The notes below the pieces were generated by a model that saw only the letters and a program-made list of their open reading frames with translations, had not been told where the DNA came from and did not search any database. This document shows positions 26,029 to 34,584 of a stretch of DNA of 35,489 nt, one piece after another. Source of the stretch: Collinsella sp. (GTDB taxonomy: Bacteria > Actinomycetota > Coriobacteriia > Coriobacteriales > Coriobacteriaceae); assembly GCA_019414325.1 (NCBI GenBank), contig DXMG01000007.1, positions 1 through 35,489 on the forward strand, in the 5' to 3' direction. A program made the translations under genes and the position numbers. Numbering within the stretch: the first letter of the stretch is position 1; each line of letters starts with the position of its first letter.

Positions 26029-27327
26029 TTACTCGGCGTCCTTGGCGGTCTCGTCGACCTCGGTCACCTTGGCGTTCTCGACCAGGTGGTCAACGGCCTT
26101 GGAGCGACGGATGGACTCGCGGACGGCAGGCATGCGGCCATCGGCGATGAACTCGGCCTTGGAAGCCTCGACGTCCTTGACGCCGGCCTTCTCGAACTCG
26201 GCGTTGACGTCGTCCTCGGTGACCTCAATCTTGAGCTCACGGGCGAGGGCGTCGAGAGCCAGGGACTCACGGGCAACGTCGTTGGCCTGCTTGTGCAGGT
26301 CGCCGATGAACTGCTCCATGGTTAGGCCGGAAGCGGGCAGCCAGGTGTCCAGCGTCATGCCGCGGGCAGCGAGGTTGGACAGGAAGTTCTGGCCAAGCTC
26401 CTCAAAGACGGACTGCTCGTAGTCAGCATCCATCTCGTCGAGCTGCAGGCGCTCGGCGAGAGCGGAGACGCAACGGTTCTCCTTCTCGGCCGGCAGGCGG
26501 GAAGCCTTGTCCTGCTCGATCTCGATCTTGATGGCGTCGCGCATGGCGTCGATGCTGTCAAAGCCAAAGTCGGACTTGACGAGCTCATCGGTGAGCTCGG
26601 GGGTGTTGCGGACCTTGATGCCCTTGACGGTGACCTCGACGGTGTGGGTCTCGGCCTCCTCGCCCTCCTCGACCTCGTCGGTCCAGGTGACGGTCTTGAC
26701 GTCGTCAACGTTAGCGCCGATCAGGGCCTCGTTGAACTCCTTGGGGTTGCTGTCGCTACCGGCGATGAGCATGCGGCCCTCGGCGGCGAAGTTGTCGGCG
26801 TTCTCAACGGCCTTGAGATCGACGGTGACGTAGTCCTCGGCCTCGACGGCGCGACCCTCGACGTCCTCGAAGGTGGCACGGTAGTTGAGGAGCATCTCGA
26901 CCTGGTTGTTAATCTCGGACTCGGTGACCTCCGCAGGAGGCATCTCGATCTCGACGGCGTCGAAGGAGGAGAGCTCAGCAGCAGGACGCAGGGAGAACTC
27001 GACAGTGTAGGTGTAGTCCTCGTGATCCTTGGCGAGGTCGAGCTCCTTGTAGTCACCGTTCTTGGTGGGGACGATGTCCAGCTCGTTGAGGACGGCGGGC
27101 TCGTTGGCGGCGATCAGGTCGTTGGTGGCCTGAGCGAGGGTAGCCTCGGCACCAAGAGCGGAGTCGATGACCGGACGGGGGGCCTTGCCGGCACGGAAGC
27201 CCGGGAAGCGGTACTTCTTGGCGGTGTCCTTGTAAGCCTTCTTGATCGCGGCGTCGACGTCGGCGGCCGGGATGGTGACCGTAGCGGTGAGCTTGGCGTC
27301 CTTGACGTCAGAAGCGGTGATGTTCAA
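26029..27327 (-). CDS. tig: Trigger factor, ribosome-associated chaperone
   Basis: About 432 residues. The N-terminal ribosome-binding domain has the signature GFRAGKAP (in KKYRFPGFRAGKAPRPVID) near residue 40. An FKBP-like peptidyl-prolyl isomerase domain follows (AVEAEDYVTVDLKAVE onward, residues ~145-240). The helical C-terminal chaperone arms are KE- and A-rich with a very acidic tail (TKVTEVDETAKDAE). The start is ambiguous. AGGAGG ends six bases before TTG 27327, which would give MNITASDVKDA, and that choice is used. GTG 27330 and ATG 27342 are in frame, but the SD lies too close to the former and inside the latter. It folds nascent chains at the ribosome exit. Confidence 0.95.
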   Translation of the reverse strand: MNITASDVKDAKLTATVTIPAADVDAAIKKAYKDTAKKYRFPGFRAGKAPRPVIDSALGAEATLAQATNDLIAANEPAVLNELDIVPTKNGDYKELDLAKDHEDYTYTVEFSLRPAAELSSFDAVEIEMPPAEVTESEINNQVEMLLNYRATFEDVEGRAVEAEDYVTVDLKAVENADNFAAEGRMLIAGSDSNPKEFNEALIGANVDDVKTVTWTDEVEEGEEAETHTVEVTVKGIKVRNTPELTDELVKSDFGFDSIDAMRDAIKIEIEQDKASRLPAEKENRCVSALAERLQLDEMDADYEQSVFEELGQNFLSNLAARGMTLDTWLPASGLTMEQFIGDLHKQANDVARESLALDALARELKIEVTEDDVNAEFEKAGVKDVEASKAEFIADGRMPAVRESIRRSKAVDHLVENAKVTEVDETAKDAE

Positions 27328-27418
27328 CACGTTCCTCCTCATACTGCCCAGCTTATCTGAGGTGCTGGTACCTTTATGCAACAAAGAGTCGCGACGGCCG
27401 AAGCCGACGCAGATGCGT

Positions 27419-27502
27419 TGGTGCGGGCGAAAGGACTCGAACCTTCACGGGAATCCCACCAGAACCTAAATCTGGCGCGTCTACCAATTCCGCCACGCCC
27501 GC
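27419..27502 (-). tRNA. tRNA-Leu (anticodon UAG), CCA encoded
   Basis: On the minus strand GCGGGCGTGGCGGAATTGGT opens the molecule and the 7-bp acceptor closes with CGCCCGC-ACCA. The anticodon stem-loop CCAGA-TTTAGGT-TCTGG gives anticodon TAG, and GGTTCGAGTCC forms the T arm. The class II variable arm is short. It lies upstream of tig on the same strand. Confidence 0.95.
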
Positions 27503-27512
27503 ATGAGCGCAC

Positions 27513-27530
27513 AGACTAGGAATGATAGCA
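27513..27530 (-). promoter_or_regulatory. Possible extended -10 promoter of tRNA-Leu
   Basis: TGCTATCAT on the minus strand has an extended -10 form (TG-N-TATCAT, hexamer at 27527-27522) about 20 bases before the tRNA 5' end. No good -35 was found. Confidence 0.4.
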
Positions 27531-27587
27531 GATACGAACGGCAAGCGCACGCACACCTTTTACAAGCTCACGACCTCACCACGAGTG

Positions 27588-27619
27588 CAAAAGGCGGGAC
27601 GAGTTGCCCCGCCCCGCCA
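27588..27619 (-). terminator. Intrinsic terminator of the molybdenum hydroxylase operon
   Basis: On the minus strand GGCGGG and CCCGCC pair around a GC-rich 14-nt loop and are followed by TTTTGC, about 25 bases after the stop of the large subunit gene. Confidence 0.7.
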
Positions 27620-27642
27620 ATTACGACTTGTTCGCCGACCCG

Positions 27643-30474
27643 CTACTCCCCCAGCAGGGCCTTCTCGGGCGTGATGGGCAGTGAGCGAACCTGATGGCCG
27701 GTGGCGTGCGCCACGGCCGAGGCTACTGCGGCGAGAGGCGTGTTGATGACGACCTCGCCGATCGACTTGGCGCCAAACGGGCCCGTCGGCTCGTAGCTCG
27801 GCTCAAAGGCCACGCGAATGCTGCCGATATCCAGGCGCGTGGGCAGCTTGTAGCTCATAAAGTTGCCGGTGCGCAGGCGGCCGCGGTCATCGTGCTCGAC
27901 AATCTCGTAGAGCGCGTGGCCGATACCCTGGGCAATGCCGCCCTCGGCCTGGACGCGCGCGAGCGCCTCGTTGATAACGGTGCCGCAGTCCACAGCCGCC
28001 ACGTAGTCCACCACGGTCACCTTGCCGGTGGCCTTGTCGACCTCGACCTCGGCAATGCCGGCCATAAACGGCGGGGGCGAAACGGGCAAGCAGGCAGAGG
28101 CATGCGAGGTGAGCGCGTCGCCGCCCGCGATGTTCTTTACGCACAGGTTGGCAAAGTCGCGCAGCGTGAGGTAGCGGTTCTGCTCGCGCGCGGCACGTTC
28201 GTCGGACAGGCGCACGTACTGGCCATCGAAGACCACGTCGGCGGCGTCCACGTCCCACATCTGGGCGGCCTTGGCGCAGATCTTCTCGCGCAGCTCGGTC
28301 GCGGCGTTCTTGGCTGCCAGGCCCGTCACGTACGTGCCCGAGCTCGCGTACGAGCCGGCGTCGAACGGCGACACGTCGGTGTCCACGCCGCGCACCACGA
28401 TCAGCGAACTCTCCACGCCCAGCTCCTCGGCGGCAATCTGCGCCAGGATCGTGTCGACGCCCATGCCGTTATCGGTGGCGCCGGTGCCGATGGTAATGAA
28501 GCCATCTTCCTCCAGGCGCATGTCGATGCCGGCGATATCCACGTTGGAAATGCCCGAGCCCTGCATGGTGAGCGCGCAGCCCAGGGCGCGCACGCGGTCG
28601 CCCAGGTCGACGGCCAGCGGCTTGTCGCGCCAACCGATCATGTCCATCGCGCGCAGCAGGCAGCGGTCGAGTGCGCAGGCGTTGAGCTTCTCGTTGTAGT
28701 ACTGCGACATGATCTCGCCCTCGCGCACGATGTTCTTAAGGCGCAAGTCGGCGGGATCCATGTGCAGCATGTCGGCGAGCTCGTTGACGGCGCTCTCCAC
28801 GGCAAACTGGCCCTGGGTAGCACCGTAGCCGCGATACGCGCCGCCGCGGTTGGTATTGGTATAGACGGCGTCCCATCTAAAGCGGCTCGCCTTCACATGG
28901 TTGTAGATGGGCAGGCTCTTGTGGCCCGAGAGGCCGATCGTCGTGGTGGCATGCTCGCCATAGGCGCCGGCGTTGGACAGCGTATGTAGGTCGATGGCCG
29001 TGATGGTGCCGTCGTTCATGGCGCCCAACTTGACGGTCATCTGCATCTGATGTCGCGAGTTGCCCGCGGTGATGGTCTCCTCGCGGGTGTAGCAGCAGTA
29101 GCTCGGACGACCAGTCTGCTGGGTCACGAACGCCACGAAGATCTCGCAGCAGCCCGTCTGCTTGGAGCCAAAGCCGCCGCCGATGCGCGGCTTAATGACC
29201 TGCACCTGCGACTGCGGGATATCGAGCGACTGCGCGACCATGCGGCGCACGTGGAAGGGCACCTGCGTGGAGGTGGTCACCGAGATACGCCCAAACGCGT
29301 CGGTCGTCGCGAAGGCGCGGAAGGTTTCCATGGGCGCGGTCTGCGTGGCCTGGCTGGTGTAGGTGCGCTCAAAGACGATGTCACTCTGGGCAAAGGCCTC
29401 GTCCAGGTCGCCATAATCGCTGGTACCGCTGCACACCAGGTTGCGGGGCACGTCGCCGCCCTGCGGGAACATAAAGGTCACGTCGCCCTCGGGGTGGACC
29501 ACGATGTCGTTATCGAGTGCCTTGGTAAAGTCGAGCAGCGGCTCGAGCACCTCGTAGTCGACCTTGATGAGCTTGAGTGCCTTGTCGGCGGCCTCCTCGG
29601 TTTCGGCGGCAACGATCGCCACCTCCTCGTTTTGGTAGCGCACGAGGTTCTCGAGGATCAGACGGTCGTAGGGACTCGGCTGCGGATAGCTCTGACCGGC
29701 GATGGTAAAGCGGCGCTTGGGCACGTCCTCGTAAGTGTAAACGCCCACGACGCCGGGCACCTTCAGGGCGCGCGACGTATCGATGGAGCGGATCTTGGCG
29801 CGGGCATAGGGGCTGCGCTTGAGTTTGACGATCAGGGCGCCGGCGGGCACCATATCGCCCGTGTAGACGGGACGGCCCTCGAGCAGCGCCTTCGAGTCCT
29901 TCTTGGGCTGCTTATGGGTGATCTGCTTGTACGAGACACCGTCGCAGCTGGTGTCGTTGACCGGCAGCTCGGGCATCTCAAAGCCCACCTGCACGCCGGA
30001 CTCGTTGAGGAAGCGGACAATGGCGCGCAGCTGGCTCTCGTAGCCACTGCAACGGCAGAGGTTGCCGGCGAGCTGGCGCGACAGCTCCTCGCGCGTGGCG
30101 ACGAGGCTCGGGTCCTCCTTGGCGGCGCGGGCAAGCGCCAGCACGTTCATGATAAGGCCGGGGGCGCAAAAACCGCACTGCTCGGCGCCTTCGGCAGCCA
30201 TCGCGCGGGCAAGCGCCTCGGACTCAGCCTTGAGACCCTCGAGCGTGGTGATGGTATGGCCCTCGACGCGCGCGGCGGGAACCGAGCAGCTCAGCACCGG
30301 GTCGCCGTCGAGCCACACCGTGCACAGGCCGCAGTTGGTGGTCTCGCAGGCGCAGCGCACCGACGCGCAACCCTGCTCACGCAAAAGCGAAAAGAGCATG
30401 GTATCGGGGGCAATCTGAACCTTGACCTTGCGGCCGTTGAGCGTAAAGGAAAGATCGATGAGTTTGGCAGCCAT
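27643..30474 (-). CDS. Molybdenum hydroxylase large subunit fused to [2Fe-2S] domain (xanthine dehydrogenase family)
   Basis: A 943-residue protein. Residues ~1-85 form a plant-type ferredoxin domain with CACETTNCGLC and a preceding/following cysteine. Residues ~90-155 carry the second cluster (EQCGFCAPGLIMN and NLCRCSGYES). The rest is the molybdopterin domain, with PRIGGGFGSKQTGCC, GGAYRGYGATQGQFAVES and the C-terminal GPFGAKSIGEVVINTPLAA bearing the catalytic glutamate. Together with the FAD subunit it forms a xanthine dehydrogenase/aldehyde oxidase-type enzyme hydroxylating purines or related heterocycles. Whether it is selenium-dependent cannot be seen, but selenium genes lie 3-7 kb away. 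Its ATG overlaps the stop of the FAD-subunit gene (TAATG). Confidence 0.93.
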   Translation of the reverse strand: MAAKLIDLSFTLNGRKVKVQIAPDTMLFSLLREQGCASVRCACETTNCGLCTVWLDGDPVLSCSVPAARVEGHTITTLEGLKAESEALARAMAAEGAEQCGFCAPGLIMNVLALARAAKEDPSLVATREELSRQLAGNLCRCSGYESQLRAIVRFLNESGVQVGFEMPELPVNDTSCDGVSYKQITHKQPKKDSKALLEGRPVYTGDMVPAGALIVKLKRSPYARAKIRSIDTSRALKVPGVVGVYTYEDVPKRRFTIAGQSYPQPSPYDRLILENLVRYQNEEVAIVAAETEEAADKALKLIKVDYEVLEPLLDFTKALDNDIVVHPEGDVTFMFPQGGDVPRNLVCSGTSDYGDLDEAFAQSDIVFERTYTSQATQTAPMETFRAFATTDAFGRISVTTSTQVPFHVRRMVAQSLDIPQSQVQVIKPRIGGGFGSKQTGCCEIFVAFVTQQTGRPSYCCYTREETITAGNSRHQMQMTVKLGAMNDGTITAIDLHTLSNAGAYGEHATTTIGLSGHKSLPIYNHVKASRFRWDAVYTNTNRGGAYRGYGATQGQFAVESAVNELADMLHMDPADLRLKNIVREGEIMSQYYNEKLNACALDRCLLRAMDMIGWRDKPLAVDLGDRVRALGCALTMQGSGISNVDIAGIDMRLEEDGFITIGTGATDNGMGVDTILAQIAAEELGVESSLIVVRGVDTDVSPFDAGSYASSGTYVTGLAAKNAATELREKICAKAAQMWDVDAADVVFDGQYVRLSDERAAREQNRYLTLRDFANLCVKNIAGGDALTSHASACLPVSPPPFMAGIAEVEVDKATGKVTVVDYVAAVDCGTVINEALARVQAEGGIAQGIGHALYEIVEHDDRGRLRTGNFMSYKLPTRLDIGSIRVAFEPSYEPTGPFGAKSIGEVVINTPLAAVASAVAHATGHQVRSLPITPEKALLGE

Positions 30475-31388
30475 TAGCGCACCTCGCTAGAATCGACGCC
30501 GGGCACGCGGCGGCAGGAATACTCGTCCGTGGCAAACTTAGGGACCTGCACGGTCTCGAGCTCGCGGGCAAGCGCGGCAGAAAGCTCGATGCCGGCGGCA
30601 CGGCGCACGGCCTGGATGGCGAGCGGGGCCGAGATGCGGCGGCGGTAGTCGGCCGAGCCCCACAGGTTGGTGCCGTAGCTCAGGGCACGCACGGATACGG
30701 CCAGTGTGCGTAGCTCGTCCTCGGAAGGCTGCTCGCTCACCAGGCCACATGCCTCGCCCTGCAGCAAGGTCGCGCGCAGCGGGCGGGCGCCCACGGTGAC
30801 GTGCCAGGAGCCGTTCCACCAGGCGGCGGTGACGTTGAGCGAGGGGAAGTCGGTCGCGGCCTTGCGCACGGCCTCATAGCTTGCGCGGTAATCGTGCTTA
30901 ACGACCACCACGTGCTCGATCACGTCGCGCACGTAGCCCATGCCCACGAACTCCGCGAGCGGCACGCGGCCGGCGCCCGTCAGCTCAACGTACGAATCGA
31001 GCGCCAAAAAGGCCGAGAGCACGTCCGAAAAACCAAAGCGGCCGTAGATGCTGCCGCCCACCGTGGCGGTATTGCGCAGCTGCACGCCCACGATATCGTG
31101 GACGGCGAACTCAAAGACATTGTTGACAAGCGCGTTGAGCCCGGCATGGCGCTCGAGCTGGCGCAGGGTGCACATGGCACCGATGCGAAACTCAGTCTCG
31201 GTCTCCTCGATCTGATCGAGTCCGCAGGCCGAAAGGTCAATCGCCGTCGCCACGCGACGCGAACCCAGGCGCATCCAGATGCCGCCGCCCACAATCTTGT
31301 TGTTGCGGTTCTTCTGTAAGAGCTCATAGGCTTCGGCCGCGTTTCCAACACGGACGTAGGTACCGAACTTGAGCACGTTCTCCCCCAT
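30474..31388 (-). CDS. FAD-binding subunit of the molybdenum hydroxylase
   Basis: A 304-residue protein of the CoxM/XdhB type. The N-terminal FAD-binding region has KIVGGGIWMRLGSRRVATAI, and LRNTATVGGSIYGRFGFSDV near residue 105 is the second FAD motif. The C-terminal CO-dehydrogenase flavoprotein domain follows. It relays electrons from the iron-sulfur clusters of the partner to NAD or another acceptor. ATG 31388 has GAAG upstream; a GTG five codons in, preceded by GGGGAG, is an alternative start. First gene of a two-gene operon. Confidence 0.9.
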   Translation of the reverse strand: MGENVLKFGTYVRVGNAAEAYELLQKNRNNKIVGGGIWMRLGSRRVATAIDLSACGLDQIEETETEFRIGAMCTLRQLERHAGLNALVNNVFEFAVHDIVGVQLRNTATVGGSIYGRFGFSDVLSAFLALDSYVELTGAGRVPLAEFVGMGYVRDVIEHVVVVKHDYRASYEAVRKAATDFPSLNVTAAWWNGSWHVTVGARPLRATLLQGEACGLVSEQPSEDELRTLAVSVRALSYGTNLWGSADYRRRISAPLAIQAVRRAAGIELSAALARELETVQVPKFATDEYSCRRVPGVDSSEVR

Positions 31389-31467
31389 CTCTTCACTTGT
31401 CCAGTACTTTTAAGTGTACCAAACGAGGGGCCGCACACCGTTTTAGGACAAAATCCACCCACCCATC

Positions 31468-31542
31468 CATAACTTGCGGTGATATACGGACTGATTAGCC
31501 GTTCTGGAACGCAAAACAGTCCGTATATCACCGCAAGTTATG
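31468..31542. repeat. Extragenic palindrome related to the GTTGCGGTG family, variant arms
   Basis: A perfect 26-bp inverted repeat: CATAACTTGCGGTGATATAC (left arm 31468-31493) and its complement at 31517-31542, around a 23-nt loop with TCTGGAACGCAAAA. It shares only the outer CTTGCGGTGA with the other three copies, the inner arm (TATACGGACTG) being different yet fully complementary. It lies downstream of gdhA. Confidence 0.9.
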
Positions 31543-31556
31543 AGGTGTCCTCCGGG

Positions 31557-31592
31557 ATAGAAAAGGCTCCCAGCCAGATAGCTGGGAGCCTC
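31557..31592 (-). terminator. Intrinsic terminator of gdhA
   Basis: GGCTCCCAGC and GCTGGGAGCC form a perfect 10-bp stem with a 6-nt loop (31565-31590). On the minus strand TTTTCTAT follows. Confidence 0.9.
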
Positions 31593-31617
31593 ATCACATG
31601 CTATGTCGAGCGAAGAT

Positions 31618-32973
31618 TTAGCAGACGCCCTGGGCGAGCATAGCGTCGGCGACCTTCAGGAAGCCGGCGATGTTTGCGCCCATGACGAAATTGCCCTCCT
31701 GGCCGTACTCCTTGGCGGTGTCGTCCACGTTGTGGAACATGCCGCGCATGAGCTGCTCGAGCTTGCCGTCGACCTCCTCGAAGGTCCAGGACAGGTGCTC
31801 GGCGTTCTGGCTCATCTCCAAGCCGGACACGAGCACGCCACCGGCGTTGGCAGCCTTACCAGGCATAAAGGCGACGCCGTTCTCCTGGAAGTAGGTCGTG
31901 GCCTCGATGGTCGTGGGCATGTTCGCGCCCTCGCCGACCACCTTGCAGCCGTTGGCGACGAGCGCCTGGGCATCCTCGAGCAGCAGCGTGTTCTCGCGAG
32001 CGCAGGGCAGCGCGATGTCGCAGGGCAGCTGCCACACGCCGCGGCCGTCGCCCTCGTGCCACACGGCGTTGGGCTTCTCGTCAACGTACATAGCGAGCGT
32101 AACGCCCTTGTCGTGGCCAGAGCGCTTCTTATTGTAGATGTGCTCGAGCACGGTGTAGCCGATGCCGTCGGGATCCTCGACCCAGCCGTGGGTATCGGAG
32201 CAGGCGAGCACCTTGCCGCCGAGCTGAGTGACCTTCTGGACCGCGTAGATAGCGACGTTGCCGGAGCCGTGAACGACGATGTTCTTGCCCTCGAAGGAGT
32301 CGCCGCGGCTCTTAAGGTACTCGTCCACAAAGTAGGCCAGACCGTAACCGGTGGCCTCTGTACGGGCGAGCGAGCCGCCAAAGGAGAGGCCCTTGCCGGT
32401 AAGAACGCCGGTCCACTCGTTGGTCAGGCGCTTGTACTGACCGAACAGGTAGGCAACCTCGCGGCCGCCAACGCCCAGGTCGCCGGCGGGAACGTCGGTG
32501 TTGGGGCCAATGTGGCGATAGAGCTCGGTCATGAAGGACTGGCAGAAGTGCATGATCTCGTTGTTGGACTTGCCCTTGGGGTCAAAGTCGGAGCCGCCCT
32601 TGCCGCCGCCCATGGGAAGGGTGGTCAGGCTGTTCTTGAGAATCTGCTCCAGGCCCAGGAACTTGAGCATGCCCAGGGTGACCGTCGGGTTAAAGCGCAG
32701 GCCGCCCTTGTAGGGTCCAATGGCAGAGTTGAACTCGACGCGGTAGCCGCGGTTGACCTGGACCTTGCCCTGGTCGTCGACCCAGGGGACACGGAACATA
32801 ACGATGCGCTCGGGCTCGACGAGGCGCTCCAACAGGGCAGCCTCCTCGTACTCGGGGTGGGCGTCGAGCGCCGGCTGGATGGTGCCGAGGATCTCGGTCG
32901 CGGCCTGGATGAACTCAGGCTGCTCGGGATAGCGGGCCTTGAGCTCGTCGAGAACTTTCTGCGTGTAGCTCAT
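31618..32973 (-). CDS. gdhA: NADP-type glutamate dehydrogenase
   Basis: A 451-residue hexameric glutamate dehydrogenase, assimilating ammonia into glutamate or running in reverse. Family motifs in order: FRVPWVDDQGKVQVNRGYRV, the substrate-binding GPYKGGLRFNPTV (residues ~90-102), LPMGGGKGGSDFDPKGKSNN with catalytic lysine, and PAGDLGVGGREVAYLFGQYK. The Rossmann fold has IVVHGSGNVAIYAVQKV. The length and these motifs fit the small NADP-dependent bacterial type. Start 32973 has GGAGG about six bases before ATG (GGAGGAAGCATG). It has its own terminator, so it appears monocistronic. Confidence 0.97.
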   Translation of the reverse strand: MSYTQKVLDELKARYPEQPEFIQAATEILGTIQPALDAHPEYEEAALLERLVEPERIVMFRVPWVDDQGKVQVNRGYRVEFNSAIGPYKGGLRFNPTVTLGMLKFLGLEQILKNSLTTLPMGGGKGGSDFDPKGKSNNEIMHFCQSFMTELYRHIGPNTDVPAGDLGVGGREVAYLFGQYKRLTNEWTGVLTGKGLSFGGSLARTEATGYGLAYFVDEYLKSRGDSFEGKNIVVHGSGNVAIYAVQKVTQLGGKVLACSDTHGWVEDPDGIGYTVLEHIYNKKRSGHDKGVTLAMYVDEKPNAVWHEGDGRGVWQLPCDIALPCARENTLLLEDAQALVANGCKVVGEGANMPTTIEATTYFQENGVAFMPGKAANAGGVLVSGLEMSQNAEHLSWTFEEVDGKLEQLMRGMFHNVDDTAKEYGQEGNFVMGANIAGFLKVADAMLAQGVC

Positions 32974-33180
32974 GCTTCCTCCAATTGATGGAAAAGAAAG
33001 GTGTCGTTCGAGGCGCCCCATGCGCCGCGAGCTTTATCGTGTATGGATAATATCGCACTGTTGCAGCAAAGTTACGCATAAGCCGACGAGCAGATGTTTC
33101 GTTTTGATTACGATGCAGGTAGATGCGTTTTTGAGCACTCGACGTACAAATCGCGTGTTTCGAAGCTGTTTCGTCCACAT

Positions 33181-33239
33181 GTTCCCAACCACCACATTGG
33201 GGACAGGCACCCTTGTGTTGGTGTTGGTGGTTAGAGAAC
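33181..33239. repeat. Imperfect palindrome downstream of the DUF3343 gene
   Basis: GTTC...AACCACCA (33181-33194) and TGGTGGTT...GAAC (33225-33239) are inverted around a loop with GGGGACAGGCACCC. It overlaps the end of the DUF3343 gene and has no T-run. It may act as a 3' RNA stabiliser. The rest of the 32974-33230 gap shows nothing further that can be supported. Confidence 0.5.
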
Positions 33240-33626
33240 GAGCTGATGGTAGTCGGCGGGGGTTATGCGGCCTTCGGTGGCAGTGCGGAAGGCGGAGAGT
33301 GCATCGCCCGAGAACGGCATGGCCCAACACAGGCCGCAACCTGCGGTAATGGAGCCGGGCAAAGGCATAATGCGCCCGGGCACGCCGGCATCCAGGCACA
33401 GCTGCTCGCATTCCATCACATCGAAGGTGCTGTCAAACGACACGATAATTTTGCGTTCGTGGTCGAGAGCATCACCGGACGGGCCTTCGCGGTGTGCATC
33501 ACGATACGCCGCGGCGGCCGCTTCCTCTTCCGCAGTATGTCCACAGCTACCACAACCGCAGGTACAGGGTTCGGATCCGTCGCAAGTGCAAGGCTCTCCC
33601 GTGTCGGGACAAATATCGTGAGACAT
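33231..33626 (-). CDS. DUF3343 (putative Se/S carrier-like) protein with Cys-rich N-terminus
   Basis: A 131-residue protein. Residues ~58-105 match DUF3343: KIIVSFDSTFDVMECEQLCL, then AGVPGRIMPLPGSITAGCGL with the conserved CGxC-like GCGLCW. The family has been proposed to carry selenium or sulfur and often lies near selenium-dependent molybdenum hydroxylase genes. Unusually, the N-terminal 30 residues are very cysteine-rich (CPDTGEPCTC, CTCGCGSCGH), suggesting an added metal site. ATG 33626 with GGAG five bases upstream. It follows mobA by 15 bases and selC/selB upstream, supporting a role in selenium/molybdenum metabolism by context only. Confidence 0.82.
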   Translation of the reverse strand: MSHDICPDTGEPCTCDGSEPCTCGCGSCGHTAEEEAAAAAYRDAHREGPSGDALDHERKIIVSFDSTFDVMECEQLCLDAGVPGRIMPLPGSITAGCGLCWAMPFSGDALSAFRTATEGRITPADYHQLVL

Positions 33627-33641
33627 GGCAACTCCAATCGT

Positions 33642-34274
33642 CTAGGCGAGTAACTCGGCCGACGCAAACTCCTCGGGCGTATTGACGTTTTCGAAGCAGA
33701 GCGTCGAGCCCGCGGCCTTAACGATCTGCGGTTCATCCATATAACCAGCCTGAACGCGATTGATCAGGCAGCGAATGCGCTGGCGGTCGCAGGCGAGCAG
33801 CTCATGGGCGGCCGGCGCACACGCGTCACGGCGCCAGACGGCGCAAAGCGGCTCAATCCCCCGCTCCTCGCATGGCACGCACACGTCGAGCGCCTCGGCC
33901 TCAACACGATCGGCGAGCGCGCCGATGAGTTCCGGCGAGACAAACGGCATATCGCAGGCGACGATCGCCACGAACGGCAATCGCGCCGCGGCCAACGAGC
34001 TCGCGATGCCGCGCATGGCACCCGCCGGCCCCTCAAGGTCCGACACTATTCGCGGCACCAGACCGCCAAACGTGCGCTCCTCAAGATAGGCAAGCTCGCT
34101 GGGGCGCGAAGTCGTCACGACCAACTCGCCGGCAACTGTCGCCAGCCGACCCAGCACGCGCTCGATGAGCGGTTCGCCGCAAAACGTCATGCGCGCCTTA
34201 TCGCGGCCCATGCGTGAGGACAGCCCGCCCGCTTGGACGACGCAAGAAAGATCGACCCGTCTTACGGTAGTCAT
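33642..34274 (-). CDS. mobA: MobA-like molybdenum cofactor nucleotidyltransferase
   Basis: About 210 residues. The NTP-transferase signature CVVQAGGLSSRMGRDKARM lies at residues ~10-28 (the LAGGxSxRMGxDK motif). FVAIVACDMPFVSPELI near 105 holds the metal-binding aspartate, and EPLCAVWRR is the conserved EPLxAxY-type segment. MobA adds GMP to molybdopterin, though MocA-type cytidylyl transfer for hydroxylases cannot be excluded; the nearby xanthine-dehydrogenase family enzyme would use a cytidylated or sulfurated cofactor. The ATG at 34274 is chosen since longer forms enter the tRNA-Sec terminator; GGAGG lies about ten bases upstream. Confidence 0.85.
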   Translation of the reverse strand: MTTVRRVDLSCVVQAGGLSSRMGRDKARMTFCGEPLIERVLGRLATVAGELVVTTSRPSELAYLEERTFGGLVPRIVSDLEGPAGAMRGIASSLAAARLPFVAIVACDMPFVSPELIGALADRVEAEALDVCVPCEERGIEPLCAVWRRDACAPAAHELLACDRQRIRCLINRVQAGYMDEPQIVKAAGSTLCFENVNTPEEFASAELLA

Positions 34275-34365
34275 ACGGCAAAACACCTCCATCGGCATGC
34301 TCGAAACCCGACACACGAAGCCAGATACCGTCGCCGATAAAGCGGGCGGCACGGCAAACCCGTGC

Positions 34366-34421
34366 AAAAACAAAACAGCGCCTTTGCGGCACGCAGCAAG
34401 ACCGCGAGCACAAAAGCGCTG
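34366..34421 (-). terminator. Terminator after tRNA-Sec
   Basis: On the minus strand CAGCGC (34421-34416) pairs with GCGCTG (34381-34376) around a secondary CTCGCGG/CCGC stem, followed by TTTTGTTTTT. It starts nine bases after the tRNA CCA end and would separate selC from mobA. Confidence 0.75.
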
Positions 34422-34429
34422 GTAGCGTG

Positions 34430-34526
34430 TGGCGGGAACGTATGTGAATCGAACACATCCAAGACGTTTTGCACGCCTCGCAACGGTTTTGAGGACCGCG
34501 GAGCCCACCGGAGCCCATCCGTTCCC
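34430..34526 (-). tRNA. selC: tRNA-Sec (anticodon UCA)
   Basis: A 97-nt molecule on the minus strand opens GGGAACGGATGGGCTCCGGT. The anticodon arm is GCGGT-CCTCAAA-ACCGT, giving UCA. It has a long variable arm (TGCGAGGCGTGCAAAACGTC), a T arm ATGTG-TTCGATT-CACAT, and an extended acceptor ending ACGTTCCC-G-CCA with G discriminator and encoded CCA. These are the hallmarks of selenocysteine tRNA, so the organism makes selenoproteins that read UGA as Sec. It lies between selB and mobA. Confidence 0.95.
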
Positions 34527-34584
34527 AAGTGCGCCGGTATTTTACCAAACCGAAACGGCTCCATCCCAAAAAGACGAGCAAGAA

